DNA of 64,000 nt from Campylobacter concisus (GCF_015679985.1 NZ_CP049239.1:372001-436000), one strand, 5' to 3'. Shown: positions 20,181 to 30,734, counted from the first letter of the stretch. Notes: generated by a model not told the origin, from the letters alone. Translations and numbers: made by a program.

Positions 20181-20497
20181 TGGATCTAAGCACTTTCAAG
20201 CCTCAAGATGAAAATGAAATTTTAAAAGAGATAAATGAAAAAGAGTTAAGCGAGGATGAAATTTCAAGCCTTATAAATTTAGGCAAAAAAGATATCATGA
20301 TAGCGCTTGCAAGGGAGCAAAAGCTAAGTAGCGCCCAGATAAAAGATATGTTACCGAATGCCCCGTATATGGCTGTTTGCTTGCTAGTTGAAAAACAAGA
20401 TATCAGTGAGGTTAAGGCTGAAATTTTAGACAAGATCAATCCTCATGCTGAGCTTTACAAAGAGCTTATCGCAAAATATAAAGGCGTGAAATGGTAA
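20180..20497 (+). CDS. Conserved hypothetical protein, all-helical, between murC and mutS2
   Basis: An acidic, leucine-rich protein of 105 residues with no motif I recognise. It looks mostly helical and contains short repeats of the form ILKEINEKELSEDEISSLI. There is no signal peptide or membrane segment, so it is probably cytoplasmic. The ATG overlaps the last base of murC and its 3' end overlaps the next membrane-protein gene by 7 bases, so it is part of the murC-mutS2 operon. Function unknown. Confidence 0.75.
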   Translation: MDLSTFKPQDENEILKEINEKELSEDEISSLINLGKKDIMIALAREQKLSSAQIKDMLPNAPYMAVCLLVEKQDISEVKAEILDKINPHAELYKELIAKYKGVKW

Positions 20498-20835
20498 GAA
20501 ATTTGATTCTAATTGCTGGCTTGATCGTACTTTTTGGAGCGATTTGGGCGATAAAAGATGAAAAGATCAGCAAAGGCATAAAAGCGCTCGTTAGCGCGGT
20601 GCTTGTAGCGATCTTTATTTGCGTCTATTTTTACGAAGAGAATTTATCAAAAAACGAGGACGCCATCTCAAAGCTAGTTAGTGATTTTAAGCAGGGCAAA
20701 ACACTAAAATGTGGCGAATACAATGTAAGCTCTGAGAAATTTAACTACGAATTTGGTACAGCGTCATTTTTAGCTAAAAGAGAATTTAGCGATCTCTCAG
20801 GCGTGATAGTGCCGATAAAAAGTTGTGAACAATGA
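20491..20835 (+). CDS. Conserved membrane protein of unknown function
   Basis: A protein of 114 residues with two predicted membrane segments (about residues 4-20 and 29-48) followed by a soluble part with two cysteines (KCGEYNV and IKSCEQ at the very end) that might form a disulfide outside the membrane. No family recognised. It overlaps its neighbours on both sides (7 and 4 bases) and sits directly before mutS2, as a similar small membrane protein does in C. jejuni. Confidence 0.75.
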   Translation: MVRNLILIAGLIVLFGAIWAIKDEKISKGIKALVSAVLVAIFICVYFYEENLSKNEDAISKLVSDFKQGKTLKCGEYNVSSEKFNYEFGTASFLAKREFSDLSGVIVPIKSCEQ

Positions 20836-23036
20836 CTGAAGAGATATTTTCAAAGCTAGATCTAGGCGAGTATCTGGATAAATTTCACTCCTTTTTAGCA
20901 AGGCAAAAACCGCTATTTTTACAAGGCGATAGCAAAATCCACTTTGAAAACATTAGCGAGCTTTCAAAGTATGACTTCAAGGCGCCAGACGAGATAAAAA
21001 AACTAGATGACGCGCTAATTAGACTTAGCAAGCAAGCGGTGCTTCACATCAGTGAAATTTATGAGTTTGCAAAGATTATTAAGTATTTTTCATATCTAAA
21101 AAAGCAAAAATTTGAAGGCAGACTTGGCGAGTGGATCGCAAAGGTAGAAATTCCTGAAGCGATGATCACTTTGGCAAACAGCTTTGATGAAAACGGCGAG
21201 TTTAGCGACAGCGTGGATGAGAGATTTTCTACGATAAAACAGGCATTTAACGAGAAAAAGCGCCAGATCGACGCTGAGCTTAAAAAGCTTATTTACTCAA
21301 AGCACATCACGCCCTATCTAGTCGATACCCAGACGCACTATATCAACTCGCAAGAGGCACTTTTGGTGCGTGGCGGCTTTAACCATGCCCTAAAAGGCAC
21401 CGTGATCGCTAGAAGCTCAGGCGGCTACTTCTACGTCGCACCTGCAAGCACCGAGCGCCTAAAAAAAGAGCAAAGCGAGCTACTTGATAGAAAAGAGGAA
21501 ATCATTTTTGAGCACTGCAAGAAATTTAGCCTGCAGATGAGCAAGAGCCTACTCTTTTTGAAATTTATAAATAATGCTTTTGATCAGTTTGACGCATATC
21601 AGGCGCGTGTAAATTTGGCTAGATCGCGTGACTATGAGTTTGTTTTGCCAAATGGCTCGCACGTTATCAAGCTTGAGAAATTTGCCCACCCAGCGCTTAA
21701 AAACCCAAAAAGCGTGAGCGTGGATTTTAGTAAAAAGGTACTTTTAATAACCGGCGTAAATGCTGGCGGTAAGTCGATGCTTTTAAAATCAATCATCTCA
21801 GCCACGCTACTTGCAAAATATTTACTACCTATGCGTATCGACGCAAACCGCTCGACGATCGGCTCTTTTAAAGAATTTGACGCTATTATAGAAGATCCGC
21901 AAAGTGTGAAAAACGACATCTCGACCTTTGCTGGCAGGATGGTGCATTTTGCAAAGCTTTTTACTAAAAAATCGATCATTATCGGCATTGACGAGATCGA
22001 GCTTGGCACCGATTTTGAGGAGGCTGCGAGCTTGTATGGCGTCATGATAGAGCGCCTCATCACTCAAGATATCAAAATGATCATCACGACCCACCACAAG
22101 CGCCTTGCGATGCTATTAGCTAAAAATCCAGAGGTTGAGCTAGTGGCGGCACTTTACGACGAGGCGGCTCAAAAGCCTAAATTTGAGTTTTTAAAAGGCA
22201 CGATCGGCAAGTCTTACGCCTTTGAAACGGCGGCAAGATACGGCATATCTCAAAATTTAGTGGCTCAGGCAAAGAAAATTTACGGCGAAGATAAAGAGAA
22301 TTTAAACGAGATCATCACAAAGACGCTAAATTTACAAACCAAGCTTGATGAGGGCATAAAAGAGGTCACGGCAAAAGAGGAGCGGCTGGAGCGCTTGCTT
22401 GAGGAGCAAAAAGAGCTAAAAGAGAAAAATGAGATCAAGCTAAATGCGACTATTTCAAAGCTTGAAAAAGAGTATTATGAAGCGATAAATGCGGCAAAAG
22501 CTGTTATAAATTTCAAGGATATAAAAGACAAGCAAAGGACGCTAAACGTGGCAAATGAGAAAAAAGCTGCCATCATTAAGCCTAAAAAAACTGAGCGCGA
22601 GAGCCTAAAAGTAGGCGATAGAGTGAAGTATGAAAATATCAAAGGCACGGTTTTAAGCATCTCTAAAAATGACGCTATGATCGAGTCAAATGGCATAAAT
22701 TTACGTGTGCCACTTGAGCTTTTAAGAAAAAATGGCAACGAGGTAGTCTTGCCTAAAAAAGGCGGCGTAAATTTAAGTGTCGATAAGCCAAAAACGGCCT
22801 CACTCTCGATTGATCTGCACGGCATGAGAGCTGACGAGGCGATAGCAAAGCTTGATAAATTTATCTCAGATAGTCTTGTTATGGGGTTTGATGAGGTTAG
22901 CGTATTTCACGGCATCGGTACTGGCAAGCTTGCCTTTGCAGTTAAAAATTTCTTAAAAGAGCATCCAAGTGTGAAAGAATTTTTTGACGCACCGGCAAAT
23001 CAAGGCGGATATGGAGCTAAAATAGTCAGGCTTTAA
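20832..23036 (+). CDS. mutS2: Endonuclease MutS2
   Basis: A protein of 734 residues with a MutS-type ATPase: Walker A GVNAGGKSM near residue 308, IDEIELGTDFEEAAS near 388 and TTHHKRLAML near 418. A coiled-coil follows, and the C-terminus (about 655-734) is a Smr nuclease domain with SIDLHGMRADEA and HGIGTGKL. MutS2 acts in suppressing recombination and rescuing collided ribosomes in other bacteria, not in classic mismatch repair. Canonical MutS1 mismatch-binding domains are absent. ATG start with 4-base overlap. Confidence 0.95.
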   Translation: MTEEIFSKLDLGEYLDKFHSFLARQKPLFLQGDSKIHFENISELSKYDFKAPDEIKKLDDALIRLSKQAVLHISEIYEFAKIIKYFSYLKKQKFEGRLGEWIAKVEIPEAMITLANSFDENGEFSDSVDERFSTIKQAFNEKKRQIDAELKKLIYSKHITPYLVDTQTHYINSQEALLVRGGFNHALKGTVIARSSGGYFYVAPASTERLKKEQSELLDRKEEIIFEHCKKFSLQMSKSLLFLKFINNAFDQFDAYQARVNLARSRDYEFVLPNGSHVIKLEKFAHPALKNPKSVSVDFSKKVLLITGVNAGGKSMLLKSIISATLLAKYLLPMRIDANRSTIGSFKEFDAIIEDPQSVKNDISTFAGRMVHFAKLFTKKSIIIGIDEIELGTDFEEAASLYGVMIERLITQDIKMIITTHHKRLAMLLAKNPEVELVAALYDEAAQKPKFEFLKGTIGKSYAFETAARYGISQNLVAQAKKIYGEDKENLNEIITKTLNLQTKLDEGIKEVTAKEERLERLLEEQKELKEKNEIKLNATISKLEKEYYEAINAAKAVINFKDIKDKQRTLNVANEKKAAIIKPKKTERESLKVGDRVKYENIKGTVLSISKNDAMIESNGINLRVPLELLRKNGNEVVLPKKGGVNLSVDKPKTASLSIDLHGMRADEAIAKLDKFISDSLVMGFDEVSVFHGIGTGKLAFAVKNFLKEHPSVKEFFDAPANQGGYGAKIVRL

Positions 23037-23072
23037 CTTCTTCCTAAAAGTTAAAATTTATTTTAAGGTTGA

Positions 23073-23078
23073 TATAAT
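23073..23078 (+). promoter_or_regulatory. Promoter -10 box for the GGDEF/EAL-like gene
   Basis: TATAAT is preceded by TTTTAAGGTTGA, close to the extended -16 region typical of Campylobacter promoters, 34 bases before the TTG start. Confidence 0.65.
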
Positions 23079-23111
23079 CAGAGCAAGTACACAAAATAAG
23101 GGAAGTAACTT

Positions 23112-25025
23112 TTGAGTAACAAGGACGAGCAAACGGGTAAAAATCTAAACATCACTAAAACGATTATAGGTTTAGTGTTTGTTTTGGGAAGTATTTTTTT
23201 AGTCGAAAACCTGGCAGTTTTTTATTTTAAATTTAATAATGCTTCTGCTGAAAATGGTTTTAATCTTCGAAAGAAAGTTGATTATTTGACATATCAATAT
23301 GTTGATTATTTCAAAAATGTCAGCAAATATGATGTCGCAAATTTCCAATCTTATATTAACGATAGTGCTATGGGTGATGTTCTTTTATTAAAGGATGATA
23401 ATAAAAATGGATACAAGGTCGTAGCGTCTTCAGATAAAAGAATAATAAATCAAGAGTTTAACGACAAAAGCTGTGGAAATATCTTTGCTCATAATTTCCA
23501 AAAAGATTATTTTTGGGCAAAAATTTTGCCAGAAAACGCTGCTCAAGTTTGTATGTTTGTACCGGTTGGAGAATATATATTAGGCTTTAAAGGAAAGGTC
23601 GATCAACGTATTACCGGTACGCATGATGAGTACTTTTTTGAGTGGCTTTTAAACAATATGGCTTTAACATTTATCTTAAGCTTCGTTGGTGCAATAGTTG
23701 CTTTGTCTACTTGTATATGGTACGCAGTCAAGTATATAAAAGAAAAAAATAACTATAACGCATTAAAAACAGATACTAAAAAACAGATAGAAGAGCTTGG
23801 AGAAAAGCTTTATATCGATCCGATGACTGGACTTTTAAATAAAACAGCATTGGTGCGTGATATTAATAGCTATGAAAATCCTAAAGTAGTGCTTATAGAT
23901 ATTGACGATTTTGGCAAGATGAATGACTTTTACGGTAAATTTGCATGTGACCAGATTTTGGTAAAGATGGCTGATTTGATCAGTGAATTTGCCAAAGATG
24001 AGAATATGAAGGCTTACTGTATAGAAGCAGATAGGTTTGCTCTGGTAGAAGATAGCGATAGCTTTATCGATAGATATGAAGATATGGTTGAAGATTTGAT
24101 AGAAATTTTTAAAGGCCGTATGCTAAGTATAGTCGATGAAGATGGTAGAGAGATAGAAGGTATCGAGATACATAGTACAATAGGCTTTGCTCTTGATAGT
24201 GACCAAACACTAAGAAAAGCAACAATAGCGTTAAAAACAGCAAAAGAGCAAGATAAAGACTATGTTTGTTATTTCAAAGGGCTAAATCAAAAAGAGGAAT
24301 ACGCAACTCAAATAGAACGCTCTAAACTGATACAATACGCCACTATAAATAACAATATTGTTCCTTATTTTCAGCCGATAGTTAATGACCAAAAGGTACC
24401 TGTAAAATACGAATGCTTGATAAGACTTTTAGATAGAGGCGATGTTATATCACCAAATGTCTTTTTGGATATCTCAAAGCGTATTAAGCGTTATGCTGAT
24501 CTTGAGAAACAACTCATTGTAAAGTGTTTTAAACAACTTGTAGAGGATAAGAATTTAGTACTTTCTATAAATTTAAGCAGTAGAGATATGATCGATGGTG
24601 ATGTTAGCTCATTTGTTTTAAATTTATTAAACAAGCATAATGTTGCTGGTAGAGTAGTATTTGAGATCGTTGAAGATGAAGAGCTTAAAAATTTAGAGAG
24701 AGTTTCAAATTTTATCGAGCGTGTAAAAAGTATGGGCGCAAAGATCGCTATTGATGATTTTGGCTCAGGATATTCAAATTTTTCTTACATTATAAAGATC
24801 AAGCCTGACTACGTGAAGATCGATGGCTCTATTATAAAAGATATAGACATAAATAAAGATTCACACTCTATCGCAAGTGCGATCGTGGCATTTGCAAAAG
24901 ACCTTGGTATAAAAACTATTGCTGAATATGTGCATTCAAAAGAGATATTTGAAATCTGTAAAGAGATCGGCGTAGATGAGTTCCAGGGCTTTTATTTTGG
25001 TGCACCAGAGCGTGCTGGCTCATAA
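23112..25025 (+). CDS. Membrane GGDEF/EAL-type signalling protein with altered motifs
   Basis: A protein of 637 residues: membrane segment at about 15-36, a periplasmic sensor of about 140 residues, a second segment at about 180-206, a short coil, then GGDEF-like (about 240-390) and EAL-like (about 400-637) domains. The GGDEF signature reads EADRF, so diguanylate cyclase activity is unlikely. The EAL signature reads ECL, but other phosphodiesterase residues remain: [29 protein letters not shown] and DEFQGF. It may bind or cleave cyclic di-GMP, or be a receptor. The start is TTG at 23112 with GGAAG upstream; it has its own promoter. Confidence 0.88.
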   Translation: MSNKDEQTGKNLNITKTIIGLVFVLGSIFLVENLAVFYFKFNNASAENGFNLRKKVDYLTYQYVDYFKNVSKYDVANFQSYINDSAMGDVLLLKDDNKNGYKVVASSDKRIINQEFNDKSCGNIFAHNFQKDYFWAKILPENAAQVCMFVPVGEYILGFKGKVDQRITGTHDEYFFEWLLNNMALTFILSFVGAIVALSTCIWYAVKYIKEKNNYNALKTDTKKQIEELGEKLYIDPMTGLLNKTALVRDINSYENPKVVLIDIDDFGKMNDFYGKFACDQILVKMADLISEFAKDENMKAYCIEADRFALVEDSDSFIDRYEDMVEDLIEIFKGRMLSIVDEDGREIEGIEIHSTIGFALDSDQTLRKATIALKTAKEQDKDYVCYFKGLNQKEEYATQIERSKLIQYATINNNIVPYFQPIVNDQKVPVKYECLIRLLDRGDVISPNVFLDISKRIKRYADLEKQLIVKCFKQLVEDKNLVLSINLSSRDMIDGDVSSFVLNLLNKHNVAGRVVFEIVEDEELKNLERVSNFIERVKSMGAKIAIDDFGSGYSNFSYIIKIKPDYVKIDGSIIKDIDINKDSHSIASAIVAFAKDLGIKTIAEYVHSKEIFEICKEIGVDEFQGFYFGAPERAGS

Positions 25026-25033
25026 GGTACTTA

Positions 25034-26128
25034 GTGGTAATTAGCTTTTTAAAAGAGCTTTTAAGCTTTCGCTCTATTACACCTAATAATGCTGGAAGCT
25101 TAGAATTTATCGCTAGATTTTTGCCTGATTTTGAGGCAAAATTTATAGAAAAAAACGGCACCAAAAATCTCATACTCTCTAAAATTTATGGTGATGGCGA
25201 GCATCTAGCTTTTGCTGGACACGTTGATGTCGTGCCTCCAGGTGATGGCTGGGATAGTGAGCCATTTACTCCACTAGAAAAAGATGGCTACATCTATGCA
25301 AGAGGCGCACAGGATATGAAAAGTGGCGTAGCTGCTTTTGTTTGTGCTGCTAAAGATGCGAAATTTGATGGGAAGCTAAGCCTCATATTAACAAGCGACG
25401 AAGAGGGCGATGGCACATATGGTACGCCTTTAGCACTTGAATATTTACGCGAAATAAATGATTTGCCAAAATTTTGCATAGTGGCTGAGCCAACTTGCGA
25501 TAAAGAATTTGGTGATAGTATAAAAGTTGGTAGACGTGGCTCAATAAATGGCAAGATCGTGATAAAGGGCATTCAAGGGCACGTGGCATATCCTGAAAAG
25601 TGTGTAAATCCGGTAAATTTGATAGCTCCACTTTTAAATAAAATAGCTAATCACGATATGGACGCTGGGAGCGAGTTTTTTAGTCCAAGCAAGATCGTGG
25701 TAACTGATATTAGAGGCGGCATGCAAGTTTGCAACGTCACGCCAAGCGAGCTTAGCATAATGTTTAATGTGAGAAACTCAAATTTAACTGACATAAATGA
25801 TGTTGAGAGCTATCTTAGAGAGGTCTTAAAAGCGCTTGATTACGAGCTTAGCATAAAACAAAGCTCAAAGAGATTTTTAACAAATAAAGATAGCAAAATC
25901 GTAAAAAATTTAATGGCTTCTGTCACAAAGATCACCGGAGTCACGCCAGTTCTAAATACAAAGGGCGGCACGAGCGATGCAAGGCACTTTGCTGAATTTG
26001 GTGTAGATGCGATAGAATTTGGCGTCATAAACGACCGCATACATGCTAAAAACGAACGAGTCAGCATCAGTGAAATCAATAAACTTTATGAAATTTTTAA
26101 AGATTTGATAGAAAATTTCAAAGAATAA
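25034..26128 (+). CDS. dapE: Succinyl-diaminopimelate desuccinylase
   Basis: An M20-family metalloenzyme of 364 residues that releases succinate and LL-diaminopimelate for lysine and peptidoglycan synthesis. Zinc-binding and catalytic motifs are in order: [12 protein letters not shown] near residue 60, GAQDMKSG near 92, TSDEEGDG near 120, and [11 protein letters not shown]. The start is GTG at 25034, 8 bases after the previous stop, so it may be co-transcribed with the signalling gene. The 120 bases after it hold no gene. Confidence 0.95.
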   Translation: MVISFLKELLSFRSITPNNAGSLEFIARFLPDFEAKFIEKNGTKNLILSKIYGDGEHLAFAGHVDVVPPGDGWDSEPFTPLEKDGYIYARGAQDMKSGVAAFVCAAKDAKFDGKLSLILTSDEEGDGTYGTPLALEYLREINDLPKFCIVAEPTCDKEFGDSIKVGRRGSINGKIVIKGIQGHVAYPEKCVNPVNLIAPLLNKIANHDMDAGSEFFSPSKIVVTDIRGGMQVCNVTPSELSIMFNVRNSNLTDINDVESYLREVLKALDYELSIKQSSKRFLTNKDSKIVKNLMASVTKITGVTPVLNTKGGTSDARHFAEFGVDAIEFGVINDRIHAKNERVSISEINKLYEIFKDLIENFKE

Positions 26129-26250
26129 TATTCACAAATTTTCACTACACTAAAAACAAAAATACGAACCTTTTTCTAAGACAGCTTTTTAGCTGGTTGT
26201 GCTAAATTTTCTATTGGAATTTTTAAAAATAAAATTTGCAAAGGTTTACT

Positions 26251-28035
26251 ATGAATAGCTCAAAAGTAGATATTGAAGAAAGACTAGAAAAAATACTAAA
26301 ACGCGAAGTTGGCACATGCATTGTTTTAGACGGTGAATGGGGCGTAGGGAAAACAACTTTTTGGAAAAATTTTTCTGATACAAAATTTAATGAAAAATCT
26401 GTTTATGTCTCCTTGTTTGGCAAGGAAAGTATCCAAGAAATAAAGCAAGAGATAAGTTTAAAATTTTATAGAAAGAATAAAATTGTATCAAGGATATCAG
26501 AAAAATTTATTCCTACAGGTATTTTTAGTTTCTTTACAAAAAGATTTGCCGACAATAAAATTGCAGAATTTAGTTTAATTATGCTCGACTCCTTGTATAC
26601 AGATAAGTACAAAGATGCAATAATCTGCTTTGATGACTTTGAAAGAATGTCTAATAAGATAAATTTAAAAGATGTTTTAGGATTGATTTCCGAATATAAA
26701 GAGCAGCAAAATTGTCATATAGTTATGATTTTAAATCGCTCAAAGATGACGGCTCTTGCTAATGAAGCACAAAAAGCAGATGATGAAAATTTAGAAGATA
26801 AAGAGCTCAAAAAAACTAGCCAAATAAAAGAGGATAAAACAGAACTAGAAAAAATTTTATCAGAATACAAAGATAAAATCATGGACTACGAATTTTATTA
26901 CGATCCAACTCCACAGGAATCTTTTAGTGTCATATCAGACAAACTAGAGGAAGTTTACCGAGATGCGGCATTGCGGTATTTCGCAAAGCACGCCATAAAT
27001 AATATTAGAGTGATGAGGCGAGCTATAAATGCTTTAAATGATTATTATCAATTTATAGAGAAGATGTTGCAAAATGATGGATTAATAAAAGAGGAGGTCA
27101 TAAATCATATCATAGGAGTGTCAGTTGTAAATGCCATTGGTCTGTCTTCTAAGCTCGATGGATTTTTGTTTCGCAAAGATAAGAGCCAGACAGAGCTAAG
27201 AGATATGTTTGTTTTACTTATTGGTCATGAATTTGGTTATGAAATGTCACAAAATTCTCGCCGATTAATTAAAAATATATTTTCTTATGTAAAAAGGTCT
27301 ATTGTAGATTATGAAGATCTTGAACAAATTATAAAGGATATAGTTAAGAAATATAATAATAAAACTATAAGAGAAAATATAAGAAGTGAATATTTTAATG
27401 GTGTATATAATCTGCAATATAAGAATTCTTACTTTGTAAATAATTTATTTGATTTATTGAAAAAAAATAAAGAAAACATATTAGACATCGTAGAGATTGG
27501 TTCGTTTTTATTGTATATAGAAAAATTGGAAGATTTTGATAAAAAGCATAAAAAAGAATATCGTAAATTTGCCTTCGAAGTATTATTAGAATATTTAAAA
27601 TATATATTTGATAGCGAAAAATATGAAGATCCTGACATATGGATCATTATTGATAAAATGATAGAATTTGATCAGAAATTTAAAGATTTATATGATGAGT
27701 TTATGTATAAAAAAGAGCTTTTTAAAATATCTACTGCAGAAGGTATAATAGAAAATGTTTTTAAAAGCAAGAGTCGAGTTAAAAAAGAATCTTTGACAAA
27801 AATACCAGAAGAAAAATTAGAAGAATATTGTTGTAAAAATAATGATTTTGTATATAACGCAACAAAATTTATACGCTCTAATAGATATCCAGAAGCTGAA
27901 GATTTTAAAGGTAAAATTCAAAAAATATTTCAAAAGATATCAAAAAATGGAAATGAAAGCCAAAAACTACAAATGACTTTATTACTTGAGTTCTTAGAAA
28001 AAGAAAAGGGTAAGCCAAGCATGGAGTTACTTTAA
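26251..28035 (+). CDS. KAP-like P-loop NTPase, probable accessory gene
   Basis: A protein of about 594 residues. Walker A is GEWGVGKTT (about 29-37) and Walker B CFDDFERMS (about 127-135), followed by MILNRS, as in KAP/YobI-type STAND-like NTPases. No membrane insert is visible between the Walker motifs. The C-terminal 300 residues are lysine-rich and helical without a recognised domain. I choose ATG 26251, with AAAGG 6 bases upstream, over TTG 26236. The base composition is strikingly AT-rich (27421-27480: 8 of 60 G+C; dapE 25261-25320: 26 of 60). The 3' end overlaps the convergent polA end by 9 bases. Such genes are often in defence or mobile regions; the function here is unknown. Confidence 0.75.
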   Translation: MNSSKVDIEERLEKILKREVGTCIVLDGEWGVGKTTFWKNFSDTKFNEKSVYVSLFGKESIQEIKQEISLKFYRKNKIVSRISEKFIPTGIFSFFTKRFADNKIAEFSLIMLDSLYTDKYKDAIICFDDFERMSNKINLKDVLGLISEYKEQQNCHIVMILNRSKMTALANEAQKADDENLEDKELKKTSQIKEDKTELEKILSEYKDKIMDYEFYYDPTPQESFSVISDKLEEVYRDAALRYFAKHAINNIRVMRRAINALNDYYQFIEKMLQNDGLIKEEVINHIIGVSVVNAIGLSSKLDGFLFRKDKSQTELRDMFVLLIGHEFGYEMSQNSRRLIKNIFSYVKRSIVDYEDLEQIIKDIVKKYNNKTIRENIRSEYFNGVYNLQYKNSYFVNNLFDLLKKNKENILDIVEIGSFLLYIEKLEDFDKKHKKEYRKFAFEVLLEYLKYIFDSEKYEDPDIWIIIDKMIEFDQKFKDLYDEFMYKKELFKISTAEGIIENVFKSKSRVKKESLTKIPEEKLEEYCCKNNDFVYNATKFIRSNRYPEAEDFKGKIQKIFQKISKNGNESQKLQMTLLLEFLEKEKGKPSMELL

Positions 28036-30663
28036 CTCACCCCAGTTTTTAGCGATATTTAGCGATGTTTTAAGCGGTACATTTAACGTGTAAATTTCCT
28101 CCATCGTCTTTTGTGTCGCCCTGCCAAATTCCTGTGCAAATTCGTCTTTTACTTCAAAGATCAGCTCATCGTGGATCTGAAGCAACATACTCGCTTTTTC
28201 ATCTAAATTTGCTCTAACTTTTACCATCGCCATCTTGACAAGATCTGCTGCAGAGCCTTGAAAGACCGTATTTACCGCCTCGCGCTCAAACATCGCTATC
28301 TGCATAGGTGTGGCACTTTTAAAGTCAAAGTAGCGCCTCCTGCCAAGTAACGTCTGCACAAAGCCGTCATTTTTGGCTGAAATTTTTATGCTCTCCAAAA
28401 AGTCTTTGATCGTCGCAAACGCCTTAAAATAGCGCTCTATATACTCTTTTGCCTCGGCCCTAGTGATATTTACTTGATTTGCCAGCTTGCTTGAGCCCAT
28501 GCCGTAAATGAGCCCAAAATTTATACTCTTTGCCACGGCTCTATTTTGCCCATCACTACTACCAAATATGCTAATAGCCGTCCTTGCGTGGATATCCTCG
28601 TCATTTTTAAACGCCGTAAGCAGCGCAGGATCTTGACTAAAGTGAGCTAGCAGCCTAAGCTCGATCTGGCTGTAGTCAAGCCCCACAAAACTATATCCCT
28701 CGCGCGCTTCAAAGCACTCTCTGACGTCCTTTGCGAGGCTGCCACGAGCTGGGATATTTTGTAAATTTGGATTTTTACTTGAAAGCCTGCCAGTACTCGT
28801 GCCAGTTTGCAAAAAGCTCGTGTAAATTCGTGAGCCCTCATCCTTTTTCGCAAGCGCTAAAAGTGGCTCGCAGTAGGTGCTTTGTAGTTTATATAGCTCG
28901 CGGTAAGCTAAAATTTTCTCAATCACCGGATGAGCATCTATGAGTTCAGCTAGCACGCTCTCATCGGTACTATAGCCTGTTTTTGTCTTCTTTTTGGTTG
29001 GAAGCTTTAAGTGCTCAAAAAGTATGACGCCAAGCTGTTTTACTGAGTTTATGTTGAAATTTTCGCCGCTTAGCTCGTAAATTTCACTTGTTAGTGCTTT
29101 TAGTTTGGTGTCGTTTTCAAGGATAAGCTTTTGCATTTTGGCTTCATTTATCTTGATGCCGTTTTGCTCCATATCAAAGAGCGTGAGGATGAAAGGAAAC
29201 TCGTGTGTATCGGCAAGGGTAAGTAAATTTTTATCAAGCGTGTTTAAAAAAGTTTTATAAAACTTAAGCGTTATCCAAGCGTCCTCACTCGCGTATTTGG
29301 CGGCATTTTCTAGCGGCACATCGCCAAAAGTTTGCCCCTTTTTGACCACATCTTCAAATTTTATCGTGTCGTAGTCATAAAGTCTCTTTGCCAGTGCGTC
29401 CATGCCGACACTCGAGTTTGGATCGCTAAGCCAAGCAAGGATCATTGTGTCTTTAAAATTTGCTGGAGGATTTAGACCTAGGTTATTTTTAACTATCTCA
29501 AAGTCATACTTTAAATTTTGTCCGATTACGCAGCCTTTGTAAATTTGCCCTATCGCCCAAGTGGCAAATTTTAGGCTAATTTGCTGTGGTACACCAAGGT
29601 AGTTGTGAGCTACCGGCACGTAGTAGGCGTCCTCGTCGTTAAAGCAAAAGCTAAATCCAACGATCTTTGCGCTCTTGCTATCAACGCCAGTGGTCTCAGT
29701 GTCAAAAGCGACGATAGTCTCTGGTGTGACGTCTGATAAGAGCTTTTCAATGCTAGCTTCATCAAGGAGTAAATTTGCTCTAAAGCCAAGTTTAAATTCA
29801 GCATTTTCCTCTTTTTGCAAGCTCTTAAGAAGCCTATTTAGATCGTACTCTTTTAAAATTTCTGAGATATTTATCAAAGGATTTTGCTCGGGAAATTTAG
29901 AATGCTCAAGATCAAATGAACTAACTGCGTCATCAAATAAAGTGGCTAGCTTTTTGCTCAAAAATGCCTCGTCTTTTGCGGCGGCAAGCATATTTTTAGT
30001 GCGCTCGTTTCTAAGAAGGGCTAAATTTTCATAAATTCCCTCTAAGTTTCCGTACTCAGCTAAAAGCTTTTTAGCCCCCACTGCACCGATACCTTTGACA
30101 CCTGGGATGTTGTCCGAGCTATCGCCTGCGATTGCTAGAAAGTCCCTTACCTGTGCTGGATAAACTCCATATTTTTCAAAGCAGCTTGCACTATCATGAT
30201 CGATCTTGCTTTGTGGGCTGTAGATGCTCACCTTACCGTCCTCTATGAGCTGGTAAAGGTCCTTATCATGCGTAACGATGCGCACAAATATATCTTTATC
30301 TTTGCAAAATTTAACCGCACTTGCGATGATGTCATCGGCCTCGTAGCCCTCGCGGCTAAGGCTGTAAAGTCCCATTTTTTCTATCATATCTATGCAAACT
30401 GGAAGCTGTTCTTTTAGTTGAGCTGGCGGCTCGTTTCTATTGGCTTTATAATCACCTAAAATTTCGTGACGTAAGGTCTTGCCCTTACTATCAAGAGCAA
30501 AGATGAGGTAGTCGCTTTGGTATTCATCCTTGAGGCTTGCTATAAAATTTGCAAAGCCACTAATCATACCGCTTGGTTTGCCTTCTCTGTTTTTAAGTCC
30601 GCTCATGGCGTAGTAGAGCCTAAAAAAGAAACCAAAAGTGTCAATAATCGTAAGTGTTTTCAT
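28027..30663 (-). CDS. polA: DNA polymerase I
   Basis: A family A polymerase of 878 residues for repair and Okazaki fragment maturation. It has an N-terminal 5' nuclease (about 1-290, with ALDSKGKTLRHE and AGDSSDNIPGVKGIG), a 3'-5' exonuclease domain that keeps the metal-binding FDTETTGVD, and the polymerase domain with LDYSQIELR and the closing IHDELIFEV. Proofreading therefore looks intact. ATG start. Its 3' end overlaps the KAP-like gene from the other strand, suggesting insertion close to the polA stop. Confidence 0.97.
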   Translation of the reverse strand: MKTLTIIDTFGFFFRLYYAMSGLKNREGKPSGMISGFANFIASLKDEYQSDYLIFALDSKGKTLRHEILGDYKANRNEPPAQLKEQLPVCIDMIEKMGLYSLSREGYEADDIIASAVKFCKDKDIFVRIVTHDKDLYQLIEDGKVSIYSPQSKIDHDSASCFEKYGVYPAQVRDFLAIAGDSSDNIPGVKGIGAVGAKKLLAEYGNLEGIYENLALLRNERTKNMLAAAKDEAFLSKKLATLFDDAVSSFDLEHSKFPEQNPLINISEILKEYDLNRLLKSLQKEENAEFKLGFRANLLLDEASIEKLLSDVTPETIVAFDTETTGVDSKSAKIVGFSFCFNDEDAYYVPVAHNYLGVPQQISLKFATWAIGQIYKGCVIGQNLKYDFEIVKNNLGLNPPANFKDTMILAWLSDPNSSVGMDALAKRLYDYDTIKFEDVVKKGQTFGDVPLENAAKYASEDAWITLKFYKTFLNTLDKNLLTLADTHEFPFILTLFDMEQNGIKINEAKMQKLILENDTKLKALTSEIYELSGENFNINSVKQLGVILFEHLKLPTKKKTKTGYSTDESVLAELIDAHPVIEKILAYRELYKLQSTYCEPLLALAKKDEGSRIYTSFLQTGTSTGRLSSKNPNLQNIPARGSLAKDVRECFEAREGYSFVGLDYSQIELRLLAHFSQDPALLTAFKNDEDIHARTAISIFGSSDGQNRAVAKSINFGLIYGMGSSKLANQVNITRAEAKEYIERYFKAFATIKDFLESIKISAKNDGFVQTLLGRRRYFDFKSATPMQIAMFEREAVNTVFQGSAADLVKMAMVKVRANLDEKASMLLQIHDELIFEVKDEFAQEFGRATQKTMEEIYTLNVPLKTSLNIAKNWGELK

Positions 30664-30728
30664 TTTTATCCTTTATGTAATTTTATGAAATTTAGGCAAA
30701 AAATAGGCTGATTTATAAAAATTTTTGA

Positions 30729-30734
30729 TATTAT
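30729..30734 (+). promoter_or_regulatory. Possible -10 box for the core glycosyltransferase pair
   Basis: TATTAT after ATTTTTGA, 49 bases before the ATG at 30783 in the divergent gap with polA. One mismatch from the consensus. Confidence 0.4.

Noticed and set aside
26182..26195. CAGCT-TTTT-AGCTG hairpin after dapE as a terminator
   Set aside because: Only five base pairs and no clean T-run after it; too weak to list as a feature.
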